64,000 bases of DNA from Candidatus Mesenet endosymbiont of Phosphuga atrata. Its GTDB lineage: Bacteria > Pseudomonadota > Alphaproteobacteria > Rickettsiales > Anaplasmataceae. The position numbers were made by a program, and so were the translations under genes. Under the pieces are notes generated by a model. It was not told the origin of the DNA, searched no databases, and saw only the letters and a list, made by a program, of their open reading frames with translations. The stretch is taken from assembly GCF_964020175.1 (NCBI RefSeq), contig NZ_OZ026541.1:496001-560000 (forward strand). Reading direction: 5' to 3'. Each line of letters starts with the position of its first letter. Position 1 is the stretch's first letter. This document shows, one piece after another, positions 53,981 to 63,286 of this stretch.

Positions 53981-56308
53981 CTAATATGTTTTCGGCTTTC
54001 TAGGATTATTAACATTTCCTCCACTAAAACGAGAACCACCACCACGAGAATCACTAAAACGAGAATCACCACTACGATTTCTACTGCCCATAAAAGAAGG
54101 TTTACCTCTACTGCTACTATCATAGCTTTTATTAGATTTATTATCATAACTAGAGAAACTACCTTTATCTTTTGAAAAACTCCTTGGTACTTCAGAAAGT
54201 GCACCTTCAAGTAATTCTCCTGTTTCTTGATCTACCCTACGTATAGATAATTTAAAGCGGTCACGTTCAATACCAATAACTGCAGCCCTGACAACTTTTC
54301 CAATGCTTAAGTGCTCACTTATTGAAGATATTCTTTTATCTGCTATTTCACTAATATGTATTGTTCCCTGTTTTGAACCTAAAAACTCAGCATTTGCAAT
54401 ATAGTCTCCTGTTGCAGTAATTTTTGCCTCATAAACCACCCCTATTTTAGGATCTGCAATAATATTAATAATCATTTCTTTAGCATCCTCTGCCAGTTTG
54501 GTAGTTGATGCAGAAATCACTACTGCCCCATCATCTTGTATACTGATAACTGCCTTACACTTATCTTGTATATCTCTGATATTTTTTCCACCTGTTCCTA
54601 TAACGTTACGAATTTTGTTTTTATCTATAAGCATAGATATCATTTTAGGAACATTTTCTTTTAGATTATCATTTGGTTCTGACTTAACATCATCCATTTT
54701 ATCCATTATATAAAGCCTACCTTCTTTAGCTTGTGCTAATGACTCTTTAATAATATCAAAATTTATACCAAAGATCTTCATATCCATCTGTAACGCCGTA
54801 ATACCAGCCCTAGTACCCGCAACTTTAAAATCCATATCGCCTAAATAATCTTCATCACCCAATATATCAGAAAGAATCACATAATTACTATTTTCTTCTT
54901 TTATAAGCCCCATAGCAATACCAGCAACTGCAGATTTAATTGGAACACCAGCCTCCATAAGAGCAAGCGATGCACCGCAAACTGTTGCCATAGATGAAGA
55001 ACCATCAGATTCTGTAATCTCAGATACTAATCTAATCGTATACGGAAAATTTGCTTTATCAGGTAAGACAGGCTGTATAGCACGCCATGCAAGTTTACCA
55101 TGGCCAATTTCTCTTCTTCCTGGAGCACGTAAAGCTGTAGATTCACCAACAGCATAAGGAGGAAAGTTATAATGAAGCATGAAATGTTCACGCCGATCAC
55201 CTTCAAGATCATCAACAATCTGCTCATCTTGAGTGGTACCTAGAGCAGCAACAACTAACGCTTGAGTATTACCTCTAGTAAAAAGAGCAGAGCCATGAGT
55301 TTTAGGCAAAATATTAACTTCAACTTCTATTGGGCGTATTTCAGTAGCAGAACGTCCATCTATTCTCTTACTTGTAGACAGAACTGTACTACGTACCAAC
55401 ACTCGTTCGAAATTTTTAATTGCACAAGATACAAGTTGCTCATCTTTTTCTTTAAACTCTTCTAATATACTATTTCTAATATTATCAAGAGCTTCTACCC
55501 TATCCTTTTTAATAATATTTGTGTAAGCACGAGAAAAATCACCTTCATATTTTTCTTTAATTTCGTTAATAATATTATCAGCTTCACTGCAAGGAGTGAA
55601 AATTATAGGTTTGATTTCAACTTTACCTGCAAAATCTTTGATTAATTTAATTACATCCTGAAGCTTTTCATGACCATACTTTATAGCTTCAAGCATTTGA
55701 TCTTCAGATAGCTCATTTGCTTCAGATTCAACCATAAGTATAGAATCTTCATTACCAGATAAAAATAAATCTAATCTACTTGATGATATCTCCTTTACAG
55801 ATGGGTTGAGTATATAATTACAGTTGTTATTTTTATCAAAACAGCAACCAACTTTTGCACCAGCAATACTTCCATTAATTGGTGCACCAGAGATAGCTAA
55901 AGCAGCAGCAGCACCAATTAATGCTGGCACTTCTGGAACATTTATCATATCGTAAGTCAGTAGATTACATATTACACTTACTTCGTTATAAAAACCTTCT
56001 GGGAACAATGGCCTTATACTCCTATCTATTAACCTAGAAATTAAGGTTTCTCTATCCGATGGCTTACCTTCTCTTTTAAAGAAACCGCCGGGAATTTTGC
56101 CCGTAGCATAACTTTTTGCAACAAACTGCACAGTTAAAGGTAAAAAATCAGCATCTTCCTTTGCCTGTCCAATTACAACAGTTACTAATACCGCTGTATC
56201 ACCATAACTTACAACTACTGAACCGTTTGCTTGACGTGCTATTTTGCCAGTTTCTAAAGACAAAACAGACCCACCCCACTCTATAGATTCTTTGATCATT
56301 TTAAACAT
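53981..56308 (-). CDS. pnp: Polyribonucleotide nucleotidyltransferase
   Basis: 3'-to-5' phosphorolytic RNase of the degradosome. The 775-residue protein has two RNase PH cores (VVSYGDTAVLVTVV and, in the second, FTRGNTQALVVAALG, ADKANFPYTIRLVSEITESDGSSSMATVCG), then KH (IRNVIGTGGKNIRDIQDK, ~556-573) and S1 domains. Beyond the S1 domain is a ~65-residue Ser/Gly/Arg/Asn-rich tail (SRNRSGDSRFSDSRGGGSRFSGG). I chose the ATG at 56308, 7 bases after GAAGGA; a TTG 15 bases upstream is in frame. rpsO-pnp is the usual order. Confidence 0.97.
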   Translation of the reverse strand: MFKMIKESIEWGGSVLSLETGKIARQANGSVVVSYGDTAVLVTVVIGQAKEDADFLPLTVQFVAKSYATGKIPGGFFKREGKPSDRETLISRLIDRSIRPLFPEGFYNEVSVICNLLTYDMINVPEVPALIGAAAALAISGAPINGSIAGAKVGCCFDKNNNCNYILNPSVKEISSSRLDLFLSGNEDSILMVESEANELSEDQMLEAIKYGHEKLQDVIKLIKDFAGKVEIKPIIFTPCSEADNIINEIKEKYEGDFSRAYTNIIKKDRVEALDNIRNSILEEFKEKDEQLVSCAIKNFERVLVRSTVLSTSKRIDGRSATEIRPIEVEVNILPKTHGSALFTRGNTQALVVAALGTTQDEQIVDDLEGDRREHFMLHYNFPPYAVGESTALRAPGRREIGHGKLAWRAIQPVLPDKANFPYTIRLVSEITESDGSSSMATVCGASLALMEAGVPIKSAVAGIAMGLIKEENSNYVILSDILGDEDYLGDMDFKVAGTRAGITALQMDMKIFGINFDIIKESLAQAKEGRLYIMDKMDDVKSEPNDNLKENVPKMISMLIDKNKIRNVIGTGGKNIRDIQDKCKAVISIQDDGAVVISASTTKLAEDAKEMIINIIADPKIGVVYEAKITATGDYIANAEFLGSKQGTIHISEIADKRISSISEHLSIGKVVRAAVIGIERDRFKLSIRRVDQETGELLEGALSEVPRSFSKDKGSFSSYDNKSNKSYDSSSRGKPSFMGSRNRSGDSRFSDSRGGGSRFSGGNVNNPRKPKTY

Positions 56309-56329
56309 ACTTATATCCTTCAAAAAAAA

Positions 56330-56602
56330 TTATTTTCTAATGCCCAACCTTCCTATTAATTTTTTATATTCCTCGTCACCATGTTTATGTTTTATATAGT
56401 TTAAATGCTTACGCCTTCTACCTATTAGGACTAACAATCCACGTTTAGAATGATAGTCTTTCTTATGTATTTTAAAATGATCCGTTAAGTTACTAATTCT
56501 TACACTTAAAATTGCACACTGGACAAAAGATGAACCTGTATCATTTCCTGTAGTACGATACTCACTAATTAACTCATTTTTTCTTTCAGAAGTTATCGAC
56601 AT
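56330..56602 (-). CDS. rpsO: 30S ribosomal protein S15
   Basis: This 90-residue protein binds 16S rRNA. It has [25 protein letters not shown]-type start, [44 protein letters not shown] (~24-67) and [12 protein letters not shown] at the end. I chose the ATG at 56602; the upstream frame would add 12 atypical residues. pnp follows 21 bases later. Confidence 0.96.
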   Translation of the reverse strand: MSITSERKNELISEYRTTGNDTGSSFVQCAILSVRISNLTDHFKIHKKDYHSKRGLLVLIGRRRKHLNYIKHKHGDEEYKKLIGRLGIRK

Positions 56603-56715
56603 AAAACATATTCCAATTTCAAAATAATGAAAATACAAACACCACTAAAGGCTATCCTATTAAATTATAAAGGTTAATAATATTAATATCATATTTCTAT
56701 AAGTATACAAGTGAT

Positions 56716-57750
56716 TTATCTATTACTATTTAAATAAAAATACCTGAGATTATAATTCCTCCAACACATTTTATATCTCTTACAACACTTACTATTTTTC
56801 ACATTTAAACAAATTTGAAATAAGCAATTAATAAAAAAAGTGTTAGTTCCTGGTGTAGGAACGCGATAATAATAATGGTCAAGCATTAACTTTTTATATT
56901 CTATGTCTAATTCTACTAAAGTTTCAGAATGTTCTGAAACAAATGCAACAGGCACTAAAATCACTGGCACCTTGTCACTCTTAGCACGCAATAACTCATC
57001 TTTAGTGCTAGGCTCCAGCCATTTTACAGGGCCAATTTTGCTTTGATAACATACGTTCCAATCTAAATTTTCAATATTTAAAGACTCAGCTATCAGCTCA
57101 CTTGTCTTTTCTATTTGCCATGCATATGGATCACCTTTCTCAATAACACTAATAGGCAAACTATGAGCAGAGAATAAAATCCTTGGCTTCCCAAATTCAC
57201 TAGCTAATTTATAGTATTTTATTATTAAGTTACTGTAAGATATGATAAAGTCTTTATTTTCATAGTAACAACATGCAACTTCTGTTATAAAATTAAACTT
57301 ATAATAAGAGGCTACTCTGTACCAATTTTCAATTGCGGATAATGTTGTAGTAGTAGAGTATTGTGGATATAGCGGCAATAAGATAACTTTATCTGGATCA
57401 AATTTATTAACGTTTTGTACGACTTCATCAGCAAATGGAGGTGAATAACGCATGCAAACAAAAGTTTTATAAATACCACAACTGCTCTCATTCAACCTGC
57501 CTTCTAACTTTTCTGCTTGCATCTCTGTTGCTTTAAGAATTGGTGATTTTCCGCCTATTTGTTTATATATTTCTATTGCTGTACTGAGCCGTTTCTTAGA
57601 AATTAGCTTTGCTAAGAGAAATCGCCAAGGATTTGGTAAATTGATTATCCTTCTGTCATAAAAAAGATTAAATAAAAAAGGCTCTACAGTTTCTAAAGAA
57701 GATGGTCCACCTAGATTAAATAAAACTACAGCAACTTTTTTCCTATGCAT
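56716..57750 (-). CDS. hemH: Ferrochelatase
   Basis: HemH inserts Fe2+ into protoporphyrin IX. The 344-residue protein has [23 protein letters not shown] (~8-30), [10 protein letters not shown] (~66-75), [28 protein letters not shown] (~124-141) and the metal-binding region [19 protein letters not shown] (~189-207). The C-terminus is Cys-rich ([23 protein letters not shown]), reminiscent of membrane-associated forms. The start overlaps the upstream gene by 8 bases. Confidence 0.94.
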   Translation of the reverse strand: MHRKKVAVVLFNLGGPSSLETVEPFLFNLFYDRRIINLPNPWRFLLAKLISKKRLSTAIEIYKQIGGKSPILKATEMQAEKLEGRLNESSCGIYKTFVCMRYSPPFADEVVQNVNKFDPDKVILLPLYPQYSTTTTLSAIENWYRVASYYKFNFITEVACCYYENKDFIISYSNLIIKYYKLASEFGKPRILFSAHSLPISVIEKGDPYAWQIEKTSELIAESLNIENLDWNVCYQSKIGPVKWLEPSTKDELLRAKSDKVPVILVPVAFVSEHSETLVELDIEYKKLMLDHYYYRVPTPGTNTFFINCLFQICLNVKNSKCCKRYKMCWRNYNLRYFYLNSNR

Positions 57751-58684
57751 TACAGCATGTAGACTTTACCTGTCCTATACATTTAGCTACTGCATTATCC
57801 AGACATTCAAAGGGAGAATTCATGTTTTTGCAAACTTGGTAATGACTGTCCACAAAAATCGTAACTGGAAAAAAAGTTATATCAATAGCATTTCTGATAA
57901 ACCCATAAAATAAATACCCAGAGCGCTTTAGACCGTTTTTAGTTGCAGCAAATTTATCTTTATCGCTGCAACAAGTAAGTAGATCAAAAGGAAGATTAAA
58001 TATTGCCTCACAAAGTTCCACAACAGAAAGAGATAGCATAGTGGTAGCCTGTATTAATTTAAGTGGCAATGTAATTATGTTTAATAAAACTAGTAAAATA
58101 AAATCTCCTCTTGAAGGTGCATTTTGTTTATCTTTATAATTACTATGACCAGGAAAGTTGAATATCAAATTTCCGTCTTCATAGATTGGGTAGTGGATAT
58201 CATCTTGCTTAAAACTACTTTTGATTTCTTCTAAATTGTAATCTTTATAAAAACACTTAGTTAGCTTCTCACGCAGCTCAAAAGTTCTAACTGTAAAACA
58301 AATAGCTACCATCAAGATAATACAAATCAAAGTACAATACAAATACATATGATCTTGTAAAGCGCTATCTACACCTGGGATTCTTGGTATTCCAAAACAT
58401 ACAAGCGGCATGATAATAGCAATTTCAAAGAATGGAATAATATTTCTTGCCATTGAAAAAGCAGCACTTTTTTTTAGGTGGCGATATTTTTCTGTCAATG
58501 CTCCATTACTATTTTGTTGTTTAAGCAATAAATAACGTAAAGAATAATTAATATAGCTTACAAATGCCAATTGGAATGTAAAGTGACCCTTAACTGCACA
58601 AAACACAGATGATTTAATGTGACCAAAGTATGCGGAATTTTCTTTTTTCTTTTTACAGCAGTCTCCCACCTGTACCTCTATCAT
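57743..58684 (-). CDS. Membrane protein of unknown function upstream of hemH
   Basis: This 313-residue protein has hydrophobic segments near 80-100, 113-131 and 195-225, plus Cys-rich termini (CCKKKK at 9-14; STCCNA at the end). No family is recognised. It overlaps hemH by 8 bases, so it is co-translated with it, but a heme role is only positional. It has no G-tract RBS. Confidence 0.65.
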   Translation of the reverse strand: MIEVQVGDCCKKKKENSAYFGHIKSSVFCAVKGHFTFQLAFVSYINYSLRYLLLKQQNSNGALTEKYRHLKKSAAFSMARNIIPFFEIAIIMPLVCFGIPRIPGVDSALQDHMYLYCTLICIILMVAICFTVRTFELREKLTKCFYKDYNLEEIKSSFKQDDIHYPIYEDGNLIFNFPGHSNYKDKQNAPSRGDFILLVLLNIITLPLKLIQATTMLSLSVVELCEAIFNLPFDLLTCCSDKDKFAATKNGLKRSGYLFYGFIRNAIDITFFPVTIFVDSHYQVCKNMNSPFECLDNAVAKCIGQVKSTCCNA

Positions 58685-58797
58685 TTACCTTTAAAGCTAA
58701 CTATATTGTACGCTAGCTTTAAGTACAATGAAAAAATCCCTTTTAAATTTGAAAATTTATAAGTAAAATAACATTATTATAACTAAAAGGATAAATT

Positions 58798-59223
58798 TTG
58801 AACGAAAAGACTCTTTCTATTTTAAAACCTGATGTAATAAAACGTAATATTATAGGTAAGGTCATCTCATATATTGAACAATCTGGATTAAAAATTATTA
58901 CCCAGAAAAAAATGCTACTGACAAAAAAGCAGGCAGAATTATTTTATGAGATTCATAGAGAAAGGCCCTTTTTTCCTGATCTCGTTGAATTTATGACTTC
59001 TGGCTCTGTTATTGTTCAAGTCCTTTCTAGAGAGAATGCTGTAAATAAGTACAGAACTATTATGGGAGCGACAGACCCAAAACAAGCAGATAAAGGCACA
59101 ATAAGAGGTGATCTTGCCGATAATATTGATGCCAACTGCGTACATGGTTCAGACAGCATTGAAAACGCTAAAAAAGAAATTGCTTTTTTCTTTGCAGAGT
59201 ATGAGTTAATAGATATAGAGTGA
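58798..59223 (+). CDS. ndk: Nucleoside diphosphate kinase
   Basis: Ndk equilibrates nucleoside di- and triphosphates by a phospho-His intermediate. The 141-residue protein has [18 protein letters not shown] (~4-21), [44 protein letters not shown] (~90-133) with the active His in VHGSDS. The start is TTG with AAAAGGA upstream. Confidence 0.96.
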   Translation: MNEKTLSILKPDVIKRNIIGKVISYIEQSGLKIITQKKMLLTKKQAELFYEIHRERPFFPDLVEFMTSGSVIVQVLSRENAVNKYRTIMGATDPKQADKGTIRGDLADNIDANCVHGSDSIENAKKEIAFFFAEYELIDIE

Positions 59224-59242
59224 AGAAGTTAAAATAAACAGT

Positions 59243-60841
59243 CTACCTATTGCAGCATACAGAACTCGATACTTTTTGTAAGGATACTTCGGACAATTTG
59301 GTAGATGAAATTAACGTTTCTGCTTTACTTCTTATCAAAAATTCTCTTAACTTTTGACAGCCATCAAGATCACTGAAGTCAGTTGAGAATGGTAATTGAT
59401 AACGTTTCAAATCACCAATTAACTTTGACGTTTGCAACTCAAACTCTTCTACACTAAGATTTTCAAGTTCGTATTCTTTCATGACACGTAAAAACTCCAA
59501 ATTTAACTCTTGAGAGTTCGGTCCAATGAAGATCTTTTTGGTTTTTAGTGTTTCAGCAACATCTCGAATAAATTTCTTCTTTAAAAAACCTACAACATTA
59601 GAAAAAGAAGAAACATATTTGTCTATTGCACCCATTAGATTATTTAAGGCATTACAGTATAATTCCATTACTCTTGGCAATTCCATTTCACTAGACTCAC
59701 CGTAACTGCCATTTTTAACATTATCTATTGCATATTTTGCGAAATAGCTAACATGATTTTGAACACAACTTTCATTTACACTGTAAAAAGGATAATTGTT
59801 ATTAATATTCATATATTTTATAATATTAAATACGCTATTTGCAGTTTCTTTACAAATCTCTATAGGCAAGTAAGACTCTTTTACATCTAAATCAAAAGCG
59901 TATTCAAGCCTGTCTTTAAACCTATTGTTAAAAGACATAGAATACTCAGAGCCATTTTTTGTAAAAACTACATTTTTAAATATTTGAAGCATTCTAGGTT
60001 GAGAACATCGTTTAAATTCTTTATCCATCTCTAACTTAGGTACAAGATACCTTATCTTAAAAGTAATGGGATCAACTACGCATGAGGTAATGTGTCCATG
60101 GCGACATAGAATATTAGACTGATCAATATTGATATCATGTTCGTATTTTAGTAGAGCTTTTATTACCATTTCAAGATTTTGCTGTGATCTTCTATCTCCT
60201 TCCTTAGCTCCCATTAAGATAACTTTTTTGCTGCCAGCAGGCATGTATTTAAGTACATTAAATAAGTGATCTTCAGTAACACCTGTATCTACATGAATGA
60301 GAGCTGTTTTTTTACTACTTATGTCTCTAATAATTAAGGCAATACAGCTAAATAGACCAAAAGTTCCCATCTTTTGATTAGATGAAAAACCCACTTCTCC
60401 TTGAGCAACAATATGTGCCTCTTTATCATACTTACCTTGAAATTTATTAAAACTTAAATCACGAATGTCTTTAAAATAAAAACTAGCAAGCTTTGTTGAC
60501 TGAGCAAGATATACTAATATCATTTCAGCATATTTTAAGATATTGCAACAACTAAAGTAATCAATTTTTTGCTCATCAAGCTCATTTTTAATTGTATCAA
60601 AATAACTATCTAAGTCGTAATCTTTACCACAGTAGGTGACACTAATTAAACTTCTCTTTTCGCCTTCTACAAGATGATCTAGAAATTCTATTTTTGTGCG
60701 AAACAATTCAAATAAACTTTTATCCTCAATTACCTTATCTTCCTCTAAATTTGAAAAAGGAGAAGGCAAAGCTTTTATAGCTTCAATTATCTGATTGATA
60801 TCAATTGTTTTATCAATAGCTTGATTGTTGATGTATAGCAT
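59243..60841 (-). CDS. Protein with NTAN1-like (N-terminal Asn amidohydrolase / CheD-CNF superfamily) domain
   Basis: This 532-residue protein has no signal peptide or membrane segment. Residues ~140-250 line up, from memory, with eukaryotic NTAN1: AHIVAQGEVGF with the first beta segment, FGLFSCIALIIRD with the TTCHIVVLRH strand (Cys166), ALIHVDTG with CLTHCDG (His183, 17 residues after the Cys, the same spacing), and KKVILMGAKEGDRRSQQNLEMVIKALL with the VHLVGGFSDDRQLSQKLTHQLL helix. NTAN1 deamidates N-terminal Asn; related domains deamidate Gln in chemoreceptors and Rho GTPases. The remaining regions are helical and unrecognised. The RBS is GGGGGG (60848-60853). A host-directed deamidase is a hypothesis. 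Confidence 0.62.
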   Translation of the reverse strand: MLYINNQAIDKTIDINQIIEAIKALPSPFSNLEEDKVIEDKSLFELFRTKIEFLDHLVEGEKRSLISVTYCGKDYDLDSYFDTIKNELDEQKIDYFSCCNILKYAEMILVYLAQSTKLASFYFKDIRDLSFNKFQGKYDKEAHIVAQGEVGFSSNQKMGTFGLFSCIALIIRDISSKKTALIHVDTGVTEDHLFNVLKYMPAGSKKVILMGAKEGDRRSQQNLEMVIKALLKYEHDINIDQSNILCRHGHITSCVVDPITFKIRYLVPKLEMDKEFKRCSQPRMLQIFKNVVFTKNGSEYSMSFNNRFKDRLEYAFDLDVKESYLPIEICKETANSVFNIIKYMNINNNYPFYSVNESCVQNHVSYFAKYAIDNVKNGSYGESSEMELPRVMELYCNALNNLMGAIDKYVSSFSNVVGFLKKKFIRDVAETLKTKKIFIGPNSQELNLEFLRVMKEYELENLSVEEFELQTSKLIGDLKRYQLPFSTDFSDLDGCQKLREFLIRSKAETLISSTKLSEVSLQKVSSSVCCNR

Positions 60842-60847
60842 AATTAT

Positions 60848-60853
60848 CCCCCC
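60848..60853 (-). promoter_or_regulatory. G6 ribosome-binding site of the NTAN1-like gene
   Basis: On the minus strand GGGGGG lies 6 nt before the ATG. It is the strongest example of the G-tract RBS seen before nine accessory genes (see findings). Such a tract could pair with the 16S 3' end through one G-U wobble. Confidence 0.6.
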
Positions 60854-60998
60854 TGTATATTAAATATTATGCTTAAAAAAATAATAAATATCAATAATTA
60901 ATATTTAAATATTCTTAAAATGGTATTCATTTTGATATTCAAAATTTGATATTTAAAGAAAAGCTGTCAATAATGTTAGCTGACCTTAATATTGTGTC

Positions 60999-61592
60999 AT
61001 GACTATTATACCTACGGCAAATCCTATAGAATTCTTCGACCTTTGGTACCAAGAAGCTTTGCAAACAAAAGTTAAGGATCAAAATGCAATGGTGCTTGCA
61101 ACCTGTAGTAAAGATTATACTCCATCTGCAAGAGTTGTACTACTTAAGGAATATAGCAAGAAAGAGTTTGTTTTTTTTACTAATGTAAATAGCCGTAAAG
61201 GCAAGGAACTAACAGAGAATCCAAAAGCAGCTTTAGTGTTTTATTGGGTAGAGCTTTACAGACAGATAAGAATTGAAGGTGAAGTAAAGCTATTAGAAAG
61301 CAATAAAGCTGATAATTATTTTGCTTCGCGTCCAAAAGAAAGTCAAATAAATGCTTGGTGCTCAAAACAATCAAGTACTCTAGAAGACTTGTATTCTTTT
61401 AGAAATGAAATGAAAGAAATGGCAGAAAAATTTAAAGATAAAGAAATTACAAGACCAGATTTTTGGGTAGGGTTCTGCGTTATCCCAAAAGCCATAGAGT
61501 TTTGGCATGGGGGTAAGCACAGAAATCATACCCGCTACAAATATCAATTAACTGAGGATAATAGCTGGAAAATAGACCAATTGTACCCATAA
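60999..61592 (+). CDS. pdxH: Pyridoxamine 5'-phosphate oxidase
   Basis: FMN enzyme making PLP. The 197-residue protein has MVLATCSKDYTPSARVVLLKEYSKKEFVFFTNVNSRKGKEL (~26-66), VEGEVKLL-type IEGEVKLLE, YFASRPKESQINAWCSKQSS (~108-127) and FWHGGKHRNH near the C-terminus. PLP would serve bioA and bioF. Confidence 0.96.
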   Translation: MTIIPTANPIEFFDLWYQEALQTKVKDQNAMVLATCSKDYTPSARVVLLKEYSKKEFVFFTNVNSRKGKELTENPKAALVFYWVELYRQIRIEGEVKLLESNKADNYFASRPKESQINAWCSKQSSTLEDLYSFRNEMKEMAEKFKDKEITRPDFWVGFCVIPKAIEFWHGGKHRNHTRYKYQLTEDNSWKIDQLYP

Positions 61593-61604
61593 TTTACTTA
61601 TATA

Positions 61605-62024
61605 TTAAACCGCAAAGCTATTACCACAACCACATCTAGACTTAGCTAAAGGGTTTTTGATAATAAACCCAGATCCATTTAAATCTTCAGTATAATCTAC
61701 TACCGAATTTTTTAAGAACTGAGCAGAATTATTATCTACAAGTAAGATTGGTTTTCCGCACTCATCATTTATCATGATACCAGATGCATCAAGTTCATCT
61801 TCATCATCATCTTCATCATCAAAATCGTCATCTTCTATATCGTAATCATCGTCTTCATCATCATTTTGTACTTCATCCATTTTGAAATTATATTGAAACC
61901 CAGAGCATCCACCACCAGATACTAAAACACGTAAGGCAGAATTAGAACTACCTTCTTCATCTATAAGGGAATGAACTTTCCTAATTGCATTTTCAGTTAG
62001 AGTTATATTATAATTCATTGACAT
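61605..62024 (-). CDS. erpA: A-type iron-sulfur carrier/insertion protein with acidic insert
   Basis: This 139-residue HesB/IscA family protein passes [4Fe-4S]/[2Fe-2S] clusters to targets. The three cluster cysteines are present: GGGCSGFQYNF (~33-43) and CGCGNSF near the end. Between them is an unusual ~30-residue Asp/Glu-rich insertion (about residues 52-82, with runs of DDEDDD), absent from the usual ~105-residue family form. ErpA and IscA cannot be told apart with certainty. Confidence 0.87.
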   Translation of the reverse strand: MSMNYNITLTENAIRKVHSLIDEEGSSNSALRVLVSGGGCSGFQYNFKMDEVQNDDEDDDYDIEDDDFDDEDDDEDELDASGIMINDECGKPILLVDNNSAQFLKNSVVDYTEDLNGSGFIIKNPLAKSRCGCGNSFAV

Positions 62025-62073
62025 AAATACCCAAATTTATTTTAACTAGATATTATAATAATAATATTAGATA

Positions 62074-63279
62074 ATGTCAAATAAAAATATTTTATCAAGC
62101 TTTGCTTGTGCATTTGATCAAACAAAAGGAAGATTTTTTGATGAAGAAGATGATAAATATCGCAGCTGTTTTCAACGCGATAGAGACCGCATTATTCACT
62201 CTGGTGCATTTCGCAAGTTAGAATATAAAACACAAGTATTTATTAATTACACAGGAGATTATTATCGTACAAGATTAACTCACAGTTTAGAAGTAGCACA
62301 AGTTGCACGTTCTATATGCAAAAGATTGCGTTTGAATGAAGATATTGCTGAAGCGATATCTTTAGCTCATGATTTAGGACACGCACCTTTTGGTCATGCA
62401 GGGGAAGATGCTTTAAATCAAGCAACAAAGAACTTTATTGGTTTTGATCATAATATACAATCTTTAAGAATTTTAACGTATCTTGAGCAGCGATATATTC
62501 GTTTCAACGGCATTAACCCTACTTGGGAAATTTTAGAAGGCATCGCCAAACATAATGGTCCTTTACCTGAGAATAAAAAATCTCTAATTACTAATCATTT
62601 GGTACAAACAATACCTGAATATGAAAAAAAGAAGGAAAAATATGATTTAAAATTTGCGGAATTCTCAAGCGCTGAAGCCCAAGTTGCTGCAATTTCTGAT
62701 GATATAGCTTACAATGCACATGATCTAGATGATGGGCTTAGGGCGAAGTTTTTTACTGTTGATGATTTATCAACTCTTCCTTTATTTGGTGAGTTATTTA
62801 AGGAAGTATTGAACGAATATCCAAATTTACCACAAAATAAAATAATATATGAATTTCTAAGGAGAATGATAAATTTCATGATTCAAGATATTGTCAAGCA
62901 GGTTGAAAAAAACATTCAAGTTTATAATATTGAGACTTCTGAAGATATAAGGAAGCTAAAAAGGCCTTTAGTGCATTTTTCCCCAGAGCTTACTGAAAGT
63001 AATAAAAAGCTTAAAGAATTTTTAAATGCAAAGGTGTATAGGCATTATAAAATTAATAGAGTAACCAGCAAAGCAAAGCGAATAATTTGCGATCTTTTCA
63101 ATATTTTTCACAATGAACCAAATATATTACCTACAGAATGGAGCAAAATTGCATCTAGCGTAGGTGAAAAACAGCGTTCTATTATAGTTTGTGATTACAT
63201 TGCTGGCATGACTGACAGGTTCGCTATTCAGGAGCATAGAAGAATATTTGATACTTCGTATGAAATGACGTCTTTTTAA
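62074..63279 (+). CDS. dgt: Deoxyguanosinetriphosphate triphosphohydrolase-like protein
   Basis: This 401-residue HD-domain dNTPase splits dNTPs into nucleoside and triphosphate. It has FRKLEYKTQVF (~46-56), RTRLTHSLEVAQVAR (~65-79), LAHDLGHAPFGHAGEDAL (~98-115), HNGPLPE and ISDDIAYNAHDLDDGL. It is of the shorter, type 2 length. The following ribD starts 7 bases later. Confidence 0.95.
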   Translation: MSNKNILSSFACAFDQTKGRFFDEEDDKYRSCFQRDRDRIIHSGAFRKLEYKTQVFINYTGDYYRTRLTHSLEVAQVARSICKRLRLNEDIAEAISLAHDLGHAPFGHAGEDALNQATKNFIGFDHNIQSLRILTYLEQRYIRFNGINPTWEILEGIAKHNGPLPENKKSLITNHLVQTIPEYEKKKEKYDLKFAEFSSAEAQVAAISDDIAYNAHDLDDGLRAKFFTVDDLSTLPLFGELFKEVLNEYPNLPQNKIIYEFLRRMINFMIQDIVKQVEKNIQVYNIETSEDIRKLKRPLVHFSPELTESNKKLKEFLNAKVYRHYKINRVTSKAKRIICDLFNIFHNEPNILPTEWSKIASSVGEKQRSIIVCDYIAGMTDRFAIQEHRRIFDTSYEMTSF

Positions 63280-63286
63280 ATTTTTT

